NCBI GenBank assembly: GCA_000993275.1
Contig: LBVV01000010.1
Span: 1-41,116, forward strand
Origin: a candidate division CPR2 bacterium GW2011_GWC2_39_10
GTDB lineage: Bacteria > Patescibacteriota > CPR2
Length of the DNA stretch: 41,116 nucleotides
Reading direction: 5' to 3'
The translations under genes were made by a program, and so were the position numbers. Under the pieces are notes generated by a model. The model was given only the letters and a program-made list of their open reading frames with translations, was not told the DNA's origin and did not search any database. Shown one piece after another: positions 17,990 to 28,282 of this stretch; positions within the stretch are counted from its first letter, which is position 1; every line of letters starts with the position of its first letter.

Positions 17990-18018
17990 TTGACAGTTTT
18001 AGTTCTGATGGATATAAT
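17990..18018 (+). promoter_or_regulatory. Consensus sigma70-type promoter
   Basis: TTGACA - 17 nt - TATAAT. Confidence 0.75.
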
Positions 18019-18054
18019 AAGTATATCAAAATATCAAAAATAAAAAGGAGGGTT

Positions 18055-18624
18055 ATGGAAGATTTAAAGCCAAAAGGATCTAGAACTTATTTAACAACTG
18101 TTAGTTTAGTGGTTATATCTGCGTTGGCGGCTGGTGGCTCAGCTTGGTTTTTTATGAACCAAAAAGTTAATAGTAAGATTTCGGAGAATAATAATTTAAA
18201 AGTTCGGCTGGACAAACTTGAAAAAGAAAAAGATTCTGTGGTCGAGCTTATAATCACTCCAACGCCAACTTCTACAAGTTCCAATACGCAAGGAGATTTG
18301 ACAAATGAACAAGAACTAATAATAAATACTTTATCAAGGGGTAATGACGGGAAATTTGGTAGCGATGATGCATTATTTGCAGCAAGAATTGGTAAAATTG
18401 ACGGAATTTGGGCAGTCACAAACCCAATACCGTTAAGGTGGTCTCAGGCGGAAGGTTATAACGTACCGGGAATGGGCGGAGGGGATTATGTTTGGGAGAA
18501 AATTGACAAAAAGTGGAATTTTATAGGCATTTGCGGAGAAGGCGGGTGTAATGAAGCCGTTAAAGCAAAATTTAGCGAAATTCCATTAACGGTTATTCCT
18601 CAGTCCAAGCGCGAATCAATCTGA
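18055..18624 (+). CDS. Membrane-anchored hypothetical protein
   Basis: Start at 18055 with SD 'aaaaaggagggttATG'; the annotated upstream extension lies in the MITE and promoter. Confidence 0.75.
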   Translation: MEDLKPKGSRTYLTTVSLVVISALAAGGSAWFFMNQKVNSKISENNNLKVRLDKLEKEKDSVVELIITPTPTSTSSNTQGDLTNEQELIINTLSRGNDGKFGSDDALFAARIGKIDGIWAVTNPIPLRWSQAEGYNVPGMGGGDYVWEKIDKKWNFIGICGEGGCNEAVKAKFSEIPLTVIPQSKRESI

Positions 18625-18710
18625 AAAATATAGTCTTAGTTATATTCCGTATAGGTGAGGGCGGATCAGATTTTTGTTGGTTATTTTAAATAAACTGATA
18701 GAATAAATAT

Positions 18711-18971
18711 ATGTTTAGACGAATAATTTTAGGTTTGCTGGGTATGGCATTTGGTTTTTGGCTAATGTATAAACGTCAAAAAATTGTAGACATGGGCGTT
18801 AGGTTTTCCTGGGCCGAAAATTTTATGTTAGGTTCTTATACCGTTGTTGGTCTTACCGGTGTATTTTTTATGGTCATATCGCTTTTTTATATGTTGGGTA
18901 TCGGCAAGGGCATAATTGACAGTGTCTTCGGCTCTTTCACCGATATGTTTACTCCGCCGGATAAAAAATAG
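18711..18971 (+). CDS. Small membrane protein (86 aa)
   Basis: Two TM helices; TAGAAT ends 6 nt before ATG. Confidence 0.65.
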   Translation: MFRRIILGLLGMAFGFWLMYKRQKIVDMGVRFSWAENFMLGSYTVVGLTGVFFMVISLFYMLGIGKGIIDSVFGSFTDMFTPPDKK

Positions 18972-19046
18972 CCAGAATATTAACTTGGATTTTGTTGACT
19001 AATAGCATTTTGTTTATTAAAATTACTCCGTTAAGCAAGCAATTTT

Positions 19047-20480
19047 ATGAAAAGAATTGATAATCATTATGGCGTTGTTATTATTGGAGCAGGTCCGGCT
19101 GGGCTTGCCGCAGGCATTAAGTTAGTTAAGGCTGGCAAGAAAGTTTTAATAGTAGAGAAAGAAAGCCATGTTGGCGGTATATCAAAAACCATCGAATATA
19201 AGGGTTATCGTTTTGATTTGGGCGGCCATCGTTTTTTTACTAAATCAAAAGAAGTAAATGACTTATGGAACGAAACCTTAGGTAAGGATTTTATTACACG
19301 TCCCCGATTATCAAGGATATATTATCAAAATAAATTTTTTGCTTACCCTGTTAAACCCTTAAATGCCCTAAAAGGGCTTGGACTAAAAGAATCAATACTT
19401 ATTTTGGCTAGCTACATAAAAATAAAGATTTTTCCATATAAAAAGGAAAATACTCTTGAGGAGTGGGTAACAAACAGATTTGGCAAAAAGCTTTATAATA
19501 CATTTTTTAAGACTTATACGGAAAAATTGTGGGGCATTCCTTGTAATCAGATACAGGCAGAATGGGCAGCGCAGCGAATTAAGGGATTATCGATGGTTAG
19601 CGCATTAAAAAACGCTATTCTTCCTGACAAGAAAGGAAAAATTAAAACTTTGATAGATAAGTTTAACTATCCAAAGCTTGGTCCAGGAATGATGTATGAC
19701 AAAATGGCTGAAAATTTCATAAAAATGGGCGGTACGCTAGTAACTGAAGTTAAAATTAACAGTCTTGATGTAAAAGGCGGCAAAGTTGTTGATGCTTCTT
19801 TAAAGAGTAAAAATGGTGAAGTTAGGGTTTCTGCTGATTTTTTTATCTCCAGTATGCCAATTACTTCTTTAGTGAAAGCTCTTGATCCCACGGTTGATGC
19901 TAAAACGTTGAAGGCGGCAAATAAATTGACGTATCGAAGTTTTATCACCGTAAGCCTTATCTTAAATTCTAAAAACCCGTTTCCGGATACTTGGATTTAT
20001 GTACATTCGCCGGAAGCGAAAATGGGTAGGATCCAAAATTTTAAAAACTGGAGTCCTTTCATGGTTCCCAATAAAAAACACACTGCTTTGGGGCTTGAAT
20101 ATTTTTGTACCGAGGGTGATGAATTGTGGAATGCTGATGATAAAGATTTAATAGAACTAGGACTTAATGAACTGGAATTTATAAAACTTGGGAAGAAAAA
20201 AGATTTTGTTGATGGTTTCGTTACCAGAGTTCCAAAAACATATCCGGTTTACGATTCTGCCTATCCAAAAAATTTAAAAATAATTAAAGAATATTTAGAA
20301 AATATAGAAAATCTTCAACCGGTAGGTCGCTATGGCATGTTTAAGTATAACAATATGGACCATTCTATCCTTGCCGGAATTTATGCGGCGGAAAATATAT
20401 TAGGCGCCAATCATAATATATGGGAAGTTAACGCTGATCAGGAATATCTTGAGGAAGGCAAAAGTGAAAAGAAAAAATAA
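19047..20480 (+). CDS. NAD(P)/FAD-dependent oxidoreductase (UDP-galactopyranose mutase / amine-oxidase-like)
   Basis: 'GVVIIGAGPAGLAAGIKLVKAGKKVLIVEKESHVGGISKTIEYKGYRFDLGGHRFF'. Confidence 0.88.
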   Translation: MKRIDNHYGVVIIGAGPAGLAAGIKLVKAGKKVLIVEKESHVGGISKTIEYKGYRFDLGGHRFFTKSKEVNDLWNETLGKDFITRPRLSRIYYQNKFFAYPVKPLNALKGLGLKESILILASYIKIKIFPYKKENTLEEWVTNRFGKKLYNTFFKTYTEKLWGIPCNQIQAEWAAQRIKGLSMVSALKNAILPDKKGKIKTLIDKFNYPKLGPGMMYDKMAENFIKMGGTLVTEVKINSLDVKGGKVVDASLKSKNGEVRVSADFFISSMPITSLVKALDPTVDAKTLKAANKLTYRSFITVSLILNSKNPFPDTWIYVHSPEAKMGRIQNFKNWSPFMVPNKKHTALGLEYFCTEGDELWNADDKDLIELGLNELEFIKLGKKKDFVDGFVTRVPKTYPVYDSAYPKNLKIIKEYLENIENLQPVGRYGMFKYNNMDHSILAGIYAAENILGANHNIWEVNADQEYLEEGKSEKKK

Positions 20481-20505
20481 CTCTTTGCGGTATAATTTTA
20501 AGATG

Positions 20506-20603
20506 TCATTCCTGCCTGTCTCGTTTGGCGCTCACCTGTCTAGACACCAAGGCGGGCCTGTCTCGTTTGGCACTTAGCAAGACGGGCGAAGGTAGGAATC
20601 TAG
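20506..20603 (+). repeat. Palindromic dispersed element of the GTCATTCC type
   Basis: 'tgtcattcctgcctgtctcgtttggcgc...gacgggcgaaggtaggaatct' with internal duplication of 'cctgtctcgtttggc'. Confidence 0.6.
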
Positions 20604-20653
20604 TTTTAAGGGTCTAATAGGGATCGATTTAATTAAGGATAAATATTTACTAA

Positions 20654-22045
20654 ATGGATAATATAGGTAAAAAAATAAAAGAACAATTTAAAAAAAATCA
20701 ATCTTTTGCTATTTTTTTTAGCATAAGTTTTTCATGGTTACTTTTATGGCTTCTGGCTTTTTGGCCCGGAATTATGAGTCTTGATTCTTTTGTCTCTTGG
20801 CAGCAGTCTTCAACCGGCCATTATTCTAATTGGCACCCATACGTTTATGGAATTTATTTTTTTATTTTACGTCAAACTTATGATTCCCCGGCAATAATTG
20901 CTTTATTCCAGATTATCTTATTTTCTTTGCTTACGGCATGGGCTTTTTCAAAATTTGTAAATTTGACCTCCAAAAGAAAACGAATAATTATTTATAGCGT
21001 TTATTTTTTTCTAATCTTTTCTGTTCCTGTTTCTTTGTATGCGATTACTTTATGGAAAGATATTGTTTTTTCTTATCTCATTATTTTTTGGGGTCTGTTC
21101 TTTTATCTTAAAATTCTGTCAAAAAAGCAAGTTGATAGCTACTTGCTTGTAAGTTCATTGTCTTTAGTTTTGGTTTTCAGCGCAACGGTAAGACATAACG
21201 GGATTATTTTTATCTTATTTATACCGCTTTTGGCCTATTTGTCAGGAATTATGGACAGAAAAAAGACGGCCTATTTTTTTGTTTTAAGCTTTTTTGTGGT
21301 CGTTTTATTAAAAACTACCGTCCCAAGCATTCTAGGCGTAAATATGAGCAAGAAAGTTTTGGATAATTCGTATAAATTGCAAATAATAAGCGCAATAGTG
21401 AGTTCTAATTATTATCTGGATCGGTCGCCATATCCAATTGATGAATTAAATAAATTGCTACCGCTTAAGAATATGAAGCAAGATTACAGGTGTCAAACCT
21501 TAGATTTTGCCCTTGCTGATAAAGAACTTAATCCGCAGGCGTTTAATGATCCGGAATTTCAAAAAAGGTTTGATGCAATTTTCTATTCTTTGGCTATCAA
21601 TAACATCCCCAATGTAGCTGCTGACCGCATGTGTATTTTTACTAGCATGTTAACTGGTCAAGGAATAGCATCTCAAAATCTTTTAGAGAAAGACGTAAAC
21701 TTCTCACTATTCCCGGACAAATTAGGTTTAAAGGCGGACAGTAAATTTCCGGTAATGAAATATTATCTAGCTAAAGCTGTTTCGCAATCACTTTTTATTC
21801 CTTACAGTTTATTTTTTTGGAATATGATTTTATCTTTTAGTCTTTTCTTTTTTGCTTTAATTTACAGTTTTAGAAGAAATAAGGCCATATTTTACTACTC
21901 GATTATAATTATGCTGCAGGTACCATTTTTGTTTTTGACCGTAACGGCAAATGATTTTAGATATTATTATTTTGTTTATTTGGGTTCGTTTTTCTTGATC
22001 CCGATGATACTTAGCGGGAAAAAAATTATTTTTCAAAACCATTAG
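20654..22045 (+). CDS. Multi-pass membrane protein (DUF6020/GT-C-like)
   Basis: '[35 protein letters not shown]' and many TM helices. Confidence 0.75.
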   Translation: MDNIGKKIKEQFKKNQSFAIFFSISFSWLLLWLLAFWPGIMSLDSFVSWQQSSTGHYSNWHPYVYGIYFFILRQTYDSPAIIALFQIILFSLLTAWAFSKFVNLTSKRKRIIIYSVYFFLIFSVPVSLYAITLWKDIVFSYLIIFWGLFFYLKILSKKQVDSYLLVSSLSLVLVFSATVRHNGIIFILFIPLLAYLSGIMDRKKTAYFFVLSFFVVVLLKTTVPSILGVNMSKKVLDNSYKLQIISAIVSSNYYLDRSPYPIDELNKLLPLKNMKQDYRCQTLDFALADKELNPQAFNDPEFQKRFDAIFYSLAINNIPNVAADRMCIFTSMLTGQGIASQNLLEKDVNFSLFPDKLGLKADSKFPVMKYYLAKAVSQSLFIPYSLFFWNMILSFSLFFFALIYSFRRNKAIFYYSIIIMLQVPFLFLTVTANDFRYYYFVYLGSFFLIPMILSGKKIIFQNH

Positions 22046-22206
22046 GATTTTTCTTGTGCCAATTCCATGCGGTTTCAACGATTTGTTCGATCGAATCAAA
22101 TTTTGGTTTCCAGCCTAGTTCGCCCATGGCCTTATCGGACGATGCGTAAAGGATGGCGGGATCGCCCTCTCTCCTTGGCTCATCAACAGACTTGATATTA
22201 TTGTTT
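22026..22206 (-). pseudogene. C-terminal remnant of UDP-glucose 4-epimerase
   Basis: '[60 protein letters not shown]' with no upstream remainder. Confidence 0.88.
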
Positions 22207-22264
22207 TTCTTAGTTATTTGAATTAAAATGAAACTTGAGAAAGATATAATTAATAAGAGGCAAT

Positions 22265-24379
22265 ATGGAGGGGGCTATGCTCGGAATTTCCAAGGAAAAA
22301 GAAATTAATAAAGAAAGTTATAAAAGAAATATTTTTAGGGGATTTTTAAGGCTAAGTTTTTTGGCTAGCCTTGCTTTGTTTTTTGTTTTTTACTATAAGC
22401 CGACAGAGGCTCATGCGGCGTTTAACGCAAGTAATATCATTCCGGATGTAGAGTTTAGCGCTGTCTCAACTATGACGGAACAGCAAATTCAAGATTTTTT
22501 GGTTTTAAAGGGAAGTTCGCTTGCGACCTACGTTGAGACTAAAGATTCATGGATTGGACCTAATTCTTATCAATATCCAACCGGATGTCCGTCTGAAAAC
22601 TGTGTTAATGCAAAAGGTATGAAAGCTTCAACAATAATCTATAAGGCCGCTAATTGGTATGGGCTTAATCCTCAAGTTATTTTAGTAACTCTTCAAAAAG
22701 AACAGAGTTTAATTACTGTGCCACTTAGTTTGCCAGACGATCAGTGGCGTTTAAATTCTGCTATGGGTTATGGTTGTCCTGACTCCGGAGGTTGTAGTGA
22801 CGCCTATAAAAGTTTTTCCCTTCAGACCGATTGGGCAACTTGGCAGCTTAGGTGGAATATGGATAAAGCAAATTCAACCGATTCAGCTCAAAGCGCTAAG
22901 GTCTCCCCTTATATTATGGGAAGAACCATTAATATTGACGGCGTTGCTACTTATCTAGGAAATGGTGCTACCGCATCATTATATAGATATACCCCGCATT
23001 TTCATGGAAACCAGAATTTTTATTCTATATATACCTCTTGGTTTAACTTTAACCAGTACTTTTTGGAGAAGATGAGTGTTACGAGTTACATAAGCTCAAA
23101 CCTTAAACCAGCCAAGGGCGAGGATGTAACTATTACCTTTAAGATTAAAAATAACGCCTCTACAGCATTAACGATGGATAGTGTTGGGGTTGTGGGCAGA
23201 CCAATTGCAGTAACCTCTAGTGTTAATAGAGATTTTGGCTGGTCAGGTATGCAGACTTTTGTTTCGGGCGAAGAAAAGACCTATGTCTATACTTCAACTG
23301 TCAGGGATATAGGTAACTTATTTACCTGGCCGGCAATTGCCCATCAGGGCAATTATGCGCAGTATTTCAGCGGGGGTTTGATGCTTATTACACATAAAAC
23401 AAATTTAACGGCTTCCCATACTTACATTAGCCCTTACCCGCCAATTGAGGGGGACGTTATTGATTTTTTAGCGACAGTTACCAATAACGAGCCTAAACCT
23501 ATACGTTATTCGCACATTGGTATTCCGGTCAGATTTTATGGTCAATGGAATTATGATTCTGTGTGGATGGGGTCCGATGTAATTCCGGCGGGCGGAAAAC
23601 TAACCCTTCAAGGAAAAAGAACCTTTGATAAACGGGGATCGTACTCATATTGGGTAAGTTATTGCCTGTTCGGCGAATATGAAACTTTGGGTAATGTCCA
23701 CAGAATAGATGTCTCGGGGCTAGTGCCTTCGTTTACAATAAGCAACTACTCTGTCTCTAATAACGCTCCGTCCAGGGGCGAAGATGTTACTGTAAGCTAT
23801 AAATTGAAAAATAATATTGATCGCAATGTAGCAGTTGATGTCGGCGTTGTCGGTAGGATTGGCAAATATTCAACAAGTCCAAACCTGGATTTTGGCTGGT
23901 CTCATAATGTATCATTTGCTCCGTTAGAACAAAAGCAGTTTAGTTTTACCACAACTATTACGGAGGTAGGAGATATCTATCATTGGGCGGCTTATTATTA
24001 TAAGAGCTCTTATACACACTACAGATATTGGCAAAGTTACATTACTTCGCACCAGGCTAATTTAAAAATCTCTACTACATTAACTCTTAACCCAGCCAAC
24101 CCAAAGCCAGGGGATAAAGTAATCATAACAGCTACTGTTAGTAATTATGAAAATAAGCCTATACGTTATACCCATCTAGGAATTCCCGTAAGGTTTTATG
24201 ATCGTTGGAATTATGATTCTGTTTGGGTAGGTCCGGGCACTATTGCAGCGGGAGGGACGGTTGATCTGGTGGGGGCTGTTACTTTAGATAAGCCTGGTCC
24301 CTATACGTATTGGGTTTCCTGGGAGCTGGCCGGTGTTTATACTAGTTTATCTGATTATAGAAAAGTAACTCTTAACTAA
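22265..24379 (+). CDS. Secreted protein: lysozyme-like N-terminal domain plus two tandem ~210-aa beta repeats
   Basis: Signal/TM, '[20 protein letters not shown]'; repeats sharing 'KPIRY(S/T)H(I/L)GIPVRFY(G/D)(Q/R)WNYDSVW(M/V)G'. Confidence 0.8.
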   Translation: MEGAMLGISKEKEINKESYKRNIFRGFLRLSFLASLALFFVFYYKPTEAHAAFNASNIIPDVEFSAVSTMTEQQIQDFLVLKGSSLATYVETKDSWIGPNSYQYPTGCPSENCVNAKGMKASTIIYKAANWYGLNPQVILVTLQKEQSLITVPLSLPDDQWRLNSAMGYGCPDSGGCSDAYKSFSLQTDWATWQLRWNMDKANSTDSAQSAKVSPYIMGRTINIDGVATYLGNGATASLYRYTPHFHGNQNFYSIYTSWFNFNQYFLEKMSVTSYISSNLKPAKGEDVTITFKIKNNASTALTMDSVGVVGRPIAVTSSVNRDFGWSGMQTFVSGEEKTYVYTSTVRDIGNLFTWPAIAHQGNYAQYFSGGLMLITHKTNLTASHTYISPYPPIEGDVIDFLATVTNNEPKPIRYSHIGIPVRFYGQWNYDSVWMGSDVIPAGGKLTLQGKRTFDKRGSYSYWVSYCLFGEYETLGNVHRIDVSGLVPSFTISNYSVSNNAPSRGEDVTVSYKLKNNIDRNVAVDVGVVGRIGKYSTSPNLDFGWSHNVSFAPLEQKQFSFTTTITEVGDIYHWAAYYYKSSYTHYRYWQSYITSHQANLKISTTLTLNPANPKPGDKVIITATVSNYENKPIRYTHLGIPVRFYDRWNYDSVWVGPGTIAAGGTVDLVGAVTLDKPGPYTYWVSWELAGVYTSLSDYRKVTLN

Positions 24380-24477
24380 ATTATAATTAGCGAGTAATCC
24401 ATTTGAATGGTTATATAAGGCCGCTAAAATCAATTAGCAGCTTAACATCACGTGTATATTGTGGTAAAATTGGGCAT

Positions 24478-25272
24478 ATGATTATGATAAAAAGTAATTA
24501 TCGTTATTGGAGTTTAATAAAAGAGCTTGCCATTACAGACTTTAAGTTAAAGTATCAGGGCTCTGTTTTTGGTTATTTTTGGTCGCTTATGAAGCCGCTG
24601 GCTTATTTCGGGGTCTTGTACATAGTCTTTACCAAGATATTTAAAATAGGTGGCAGCATCCCTTATTATCCCGTTTACCTGTTATTGGGCGTTATGATGT
24701 TCGGTTTTTGGGGAGAAGCAACGTCAGGGGCAATGCTTTCTATTGCATCAAAAGGAGACCTGATAAGGAAGGTTTATTTCCCCAGGATAGTTTTGGTTAT
24801 AGCCTCAAGTCTAACGTCACTCATGACTTTTTTCTTAAATCTATTTATTGTTTTTCTTTTTGCTTTAGTTTTGGGCGTGCCACTTGGTGTAAAAACTTTA
24901 TTGATTTTTTTGGTTATTTTGGAATTTTATTTTTTCGTATTAGGGGTTTCTTTTTATCTTGGTGCTTTGTTTGTTAAGTATCGAGACGTGGGTCATATAT
25001 GGGAAGTGTTTAACCAGATTCTTTTCTATGCAACACCCATTGTTTATCCCCTATCTTTAGTGCCGCTAAAATATGCTAAAATTATGATTCTTTCACCTTT
25101 TGCTCAAATTATGCAGGACATGAGAGGTTTCATTATCGGCTCTCAAAATGTCTTGACAGTCTCTGATTATTGGGCTTTTTATTTTATACCACATTTATTG
25201 GTCATTTTTATTTTTGTGTCCGGTTATTATTTATTCCAAAAAATGGCCGCTAAATTTGCAGAAGAGGTTTAA
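24478..25272 (+). CDS. ABC-2 type polysaccharide export permease (Wzm-like)
   Basis: 'LAITDFKLKYQGSVFGYFWSLMKPLAYFGVLYIVFTKIF'; start set at 24478. Confidence 0.9.
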   Translation: MIMIKSNYRYWSLIKELAITDFKLKYQGSVFGYFWSLMKPLAYFGVLYIVFTKIFKIGGSIPYYPVYLLLGVMMFGFWGEATSGAMLSIASKGDLIRKVYFPRIVLVIASSLTSLMTFFLNLFIVFLFALVLGVPLGVKTLLIFLVILEFYFFVLGVSFYLGALFVKYRDVGHIWEVFNQILFYATPIVYPLSLVPLKYAKIMILSPFAQIMQDMRGFIIGSQNVLTVSDYWAFYFIPHLLVIFIFVSGYYLFQKMAAKFAEEV

Positions 25273-26501
25273 TGAGTAAGGAAATTGTTGTTAAAGTAGA
25301 AAATGTGTATAAAACATTTCATATTCCGCATGAGAGGAATAGTAGTCTTAAGGCAACTGTTTTAAATATTTTCAAAAGAAAAACATATACCGAGTTCCCG
25401 GCTGCTAAGGGAATAAGTTTTGAGGTTAGGGAAGGTGAATTCCTGGGTATTATTGGCAGAAACGGTTGTGGCAAAAGTACTATGCTTAAAATGCTGGCTG
25501 GGATTTATATGCCGGACAAAGGTAAGATAACAGTAAAAGGACGTCTTTCACCCTTTTTAGAGCTTGGCGTGGGTTTTAATCCGGATCTTACAGCGCGGGA
25601 AAACGTTTATCTTAACGGAACTATTTTGGGGCTTAATCGAAAGGAAATTAATGCAAAATATAATGACATTGTTGATTTTGCGGAGCTTGAAGAATTTATG
25701 GATCAAAAGCTAAAGAACTTTTCTTCCGGAATGCAGGTTAGGCTGGCTTTTTCCGTGGCAATTCAGGCTCATGCGGATATCCTTCTTATTGATGAGGTTT
25801 TGGCGGTTGGAGACTCAAATTTTCAGAAAAAGTGTAACGATGTTTTTAGGAGACTAAAGGTCGAGGGAAAAACCATAATTTTTGTTTCACATAGTATGGA
25901 AGCGATTAAAAATTTTTGTGATCGCGTTATTCTAATTCATGAAGGCAAAATTCTAAGCGAGGGCAATCCGGAAAAAGTTGCTTATCAGTATGAACGATTG
26001 AATTTAGAGGGCGCCAATTCTCAGCTACAAGCTGATACCGACAACCAATGGGGCGATCGTAGAGTTGAAATTAGTAGTTTTCGTTTTCTTGTTGATGGAA
26101 AGGAAAATATTTTTGCAAAGACCGGAGACCATGTAGCTATCGAGGTTGATTATAAAAATAACCAAAACCATTCTGTTATTACGAATTTTTCTATTGGAAT
26201 TTATAATGAAGGCAATAAATGTTTTGATGCAAGCACATATTTTAGTAAACCGTTCGTTGTCGAAGCATCAGCGAAGGGTAAAATAATCTTTAACATCACC
26301 GGGCTAGCCCTTCTGTCTAATAGCTATATTGCAAAGGTTAATAAATATAATATCGATCTAATGCTTTTTGGAAAAGAGCCTGGAGAAGTTTATCATGTTT
26401 GGAAAAATGCTTTTACATTTATGATTAAAAATGACGAAAAGGCAATTAGGGCAACGGGAATTGTAAACTTGGATTATAATTATGAAATCAAACCCCAATA
26501 A
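25272..26501 (+). CDS. ABC transporter ATP-binding protein with C-terminal Wzt-like domain
   Basis: Walker A 'GRNGCGKST', signature 'NFSSGMQVRLAF', Walker B 'DILLIDEVLAVGD'. Confidence 0.93.
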   Translation: MSKEIVVKVENVYKTFHIPHERNSSLKATVLNIFKRKTYTEFPAAKGISFEVREGEFLGIIGRNGCGKSTMLKMLAGIYMPDKGKITVKGRLSPFLELGVGFNPDLTARENVYLNGTILGLNRKEINAKYNDIVDFAELEEFMDQKLKNFSSGMQVRLAFSVAIQAHADILLIDEVLAVGDSNFQKKCNDVFRRLKVEGKTIIFVSHSMEAIKNFCDRVILIHEGKILSEGNPEKVAYQYERLNLEGANSQLQADTDNQWGDRRVEISSFRFLVDGKENIFAKTGDHVAIEVDYKNNQNHSVITNFSIGIYNEGNKCFDASTYFSKPFVVEASAKGKIIFNITGLALLSNSYIAKVNKYNIDLMLFGKEPGEVYHVWKNAFTFMIKNDEKAIRATGIVNLDYNYEIKPQ

Positions 26502-26512
26502 GGAACGGTTTA

Positions 26513-28282
26513 ATGGATAAAGCATCTAACAAAAAAATTCTCCAGTTCAATTATGAAAACAAGTTGGTTCGTTTTTTAATTACCAATCCTGAGGATCATA
26601 TACAGAAGATAATGTTGTCGGAACATAATTTTTATGAATCAGGTATGTTAGCAGATATAAAAAAGCGGATAAAGTACGGTGATAGTACGGTTGTGGATGC
26701 TGGAGCTCATATTGGAACCCATTCCGTATTCTTTGGCCTGATTTGTGGATCTAGGGTTTATAGTTTTGAGCCATCGGAAGATGCACATAGCCAACTAAAA
26801 GAAAATATTGCCCTAAATCAATTGAAAGATAATGTTAAATTGTTTAATTGCGGAGTGGGTGCAAGGCTTGGTCACGGCAAGCTCTATATACCTGACAAAA
26901 ATAACCCGGGAATGGGGCAGATTATTCCCAATGCTCAGGGAGAAATAGAGATAAACACTTTGGATCAAATTCTTTTATCAAAAACTTCCAAAATAGATTT
27001 AATTAAAGTAGATGTTGAGGGAGCTGAATTAGATGTGCTTAAGGGTGCTAGGTCAATTCTTACAAGGGACCATCCTTTAATTTATGTGGAGATTATTGAC
27101 GATAAACAGCTTAATAAAATTGAATTGTATCTGTCAAAATTTGGTTACAAACGGAAAGCTGTTTTTAATGCCACGCCAACATATTTGTTCGAAGCTGATA
27201 ATATAAAAAAAATTGGTTTTTGGGCTGGGGATGATAATAATTTTCAGTTTTTAAAGCCGATAATTGAGGGTTTGGGAAATGGCTATAAGACTAACACTTA
27301 TAATTATAATGGTGATAATGAAATCCTGCATCATCAACTAGGCGAGTGTGATGTCGCGTGGTTTGAATGGGGAAATGGACCAATAGTTGCTGCTTCAAAT
27401 ATTCCTGATCTTAATACGCCGATAATACTTAGAATTCATCGGTATGAAGCTTATGATGATGAAGTGTTAAAACAGATTAACTGGAACAGCATAGATAGTG
27501 TCATTGTTATTGCGGAATATATTAAGGAAATGATTTTAGAAAAAAATCCGGGTATTGAAAAAAAAATATTCATAATTCCCAATGGAATAGATTCTCGAAA
27601 ATATTCCTTTTCAAATAAAAAACCCGGTTACAAAATTGCCTATTTGGGACGAATGCATTGGCATAAAGATCCCCTCTTTGCATTGCAGTGCTTTAATAAT
27701 CTGTATCAAAAGAACAAGAAATATCAAATGTTTTTCGCAGGCAAATTTGTTGATCCGGTTATTGAGCAAAAGTTCTATTTTCTAATCGAACAGTTGGGTT
27801 TATCTAAGAATGTTTTTTATAATGGAGAAATCCAGAATAAAAACGTTGATGGTTGGCTAAGCGACAAATCGTATATCGTTTCCTCAAGTGTCATTGAGAG
27901 TCAAAACATCGCAGTAATGGAAGCAATGATAAAAGGTATTAAGCCATTAGTCTATAATTTTTTTGGAGCAGAAGGTATTTATAAAAAGAAATACCTATTC
28001 AACAGCCCCGAAGATTTTACAAAAGAAATTTTATATGGCGAATATGAATCCCAAGATTATCGGAAATTTGTTTTAGAAAGATATGATTTCATATCGCAAT
28101 TTGAATTGATAAAAAAAATAATAATTCAGAATTTGAAAAAGAAACCTAAATCTATACCAAACAGCCATATAAATACAAAAAATAGTGATTTTGGGAAGAA
28201 AATTTATAACAAAGCCAAGAAGCACTGCCCTGCTCCTATTAAACTATTTGCAAAAAAAATTTTAAGAGGAAACAATGATTAA
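26513..28282 (+). CDS. FkbM-family methyltransferase fused to GT4 glycosyltransferase
   Basis: 'VVDAGAHIGTHSVFFG..YSFEPSEDAHSQL..IKVDVEGAELDVLKGA' followed by 'KIAYLGRMHWHKDPLFALQCFNNL'. Confidence 0.87.
   Translation: MDKASNKKILQFNYENKLVRFLITNPEDHIQKIMLSEHNFYESGMLADIKKRIKYGDSTVVDAGAHIGTHSVFFGLICGSRVYSFEPSEDAHSQLKENIALNQLKDNVKLFNCGVGARLGHGKLYIPDKNNPGMGQIIPNAQGEIEINTLDQILLSKTSKIDLIKVDVEGAELDVLKGARSILTRDHPLIYVEIIDDKQLNKIELYLSKFGYKRKAVFNATPTYLFEADNIKKIGFWAGDDNNFQFLKPIIEGLGNGYKTNTYNYNGDNEILHHQLGECDVAWFEWGNGPIVAASNIPDLNTPIILRIHRYEAYDDEVLKQINWNSIDSVIVIAEYIKEMILEKNPGIEKKIFIIPNGIDSRKYSFSNKKPGYKIAYLGRMHWHKDPLFALQCFNNLYQKNKKYQMFFAGKFVDPVIEQKFYFLIEQLGLSKNVFYNGEIQNKNVDGWLSDKSYIVSSSVIESQNIAVMEAMIKGIKPLVYNFFGAEGIYKKKYLFNSPEDFTKEILYGEYESQDYRKFVLERYDFISQFELIKKIIIQNLKKKPKSIPNSHINTKNSDFGKKIYNKAKKHCPAPIKLFAKKILRGNND

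Noticed and set aside
17911-18054. N-terminal extension of the 17911 ORF
   Set aside because: Covers the MITE end, the inverted repeat and a consensus promoter; SD and true ATG are at 18055.
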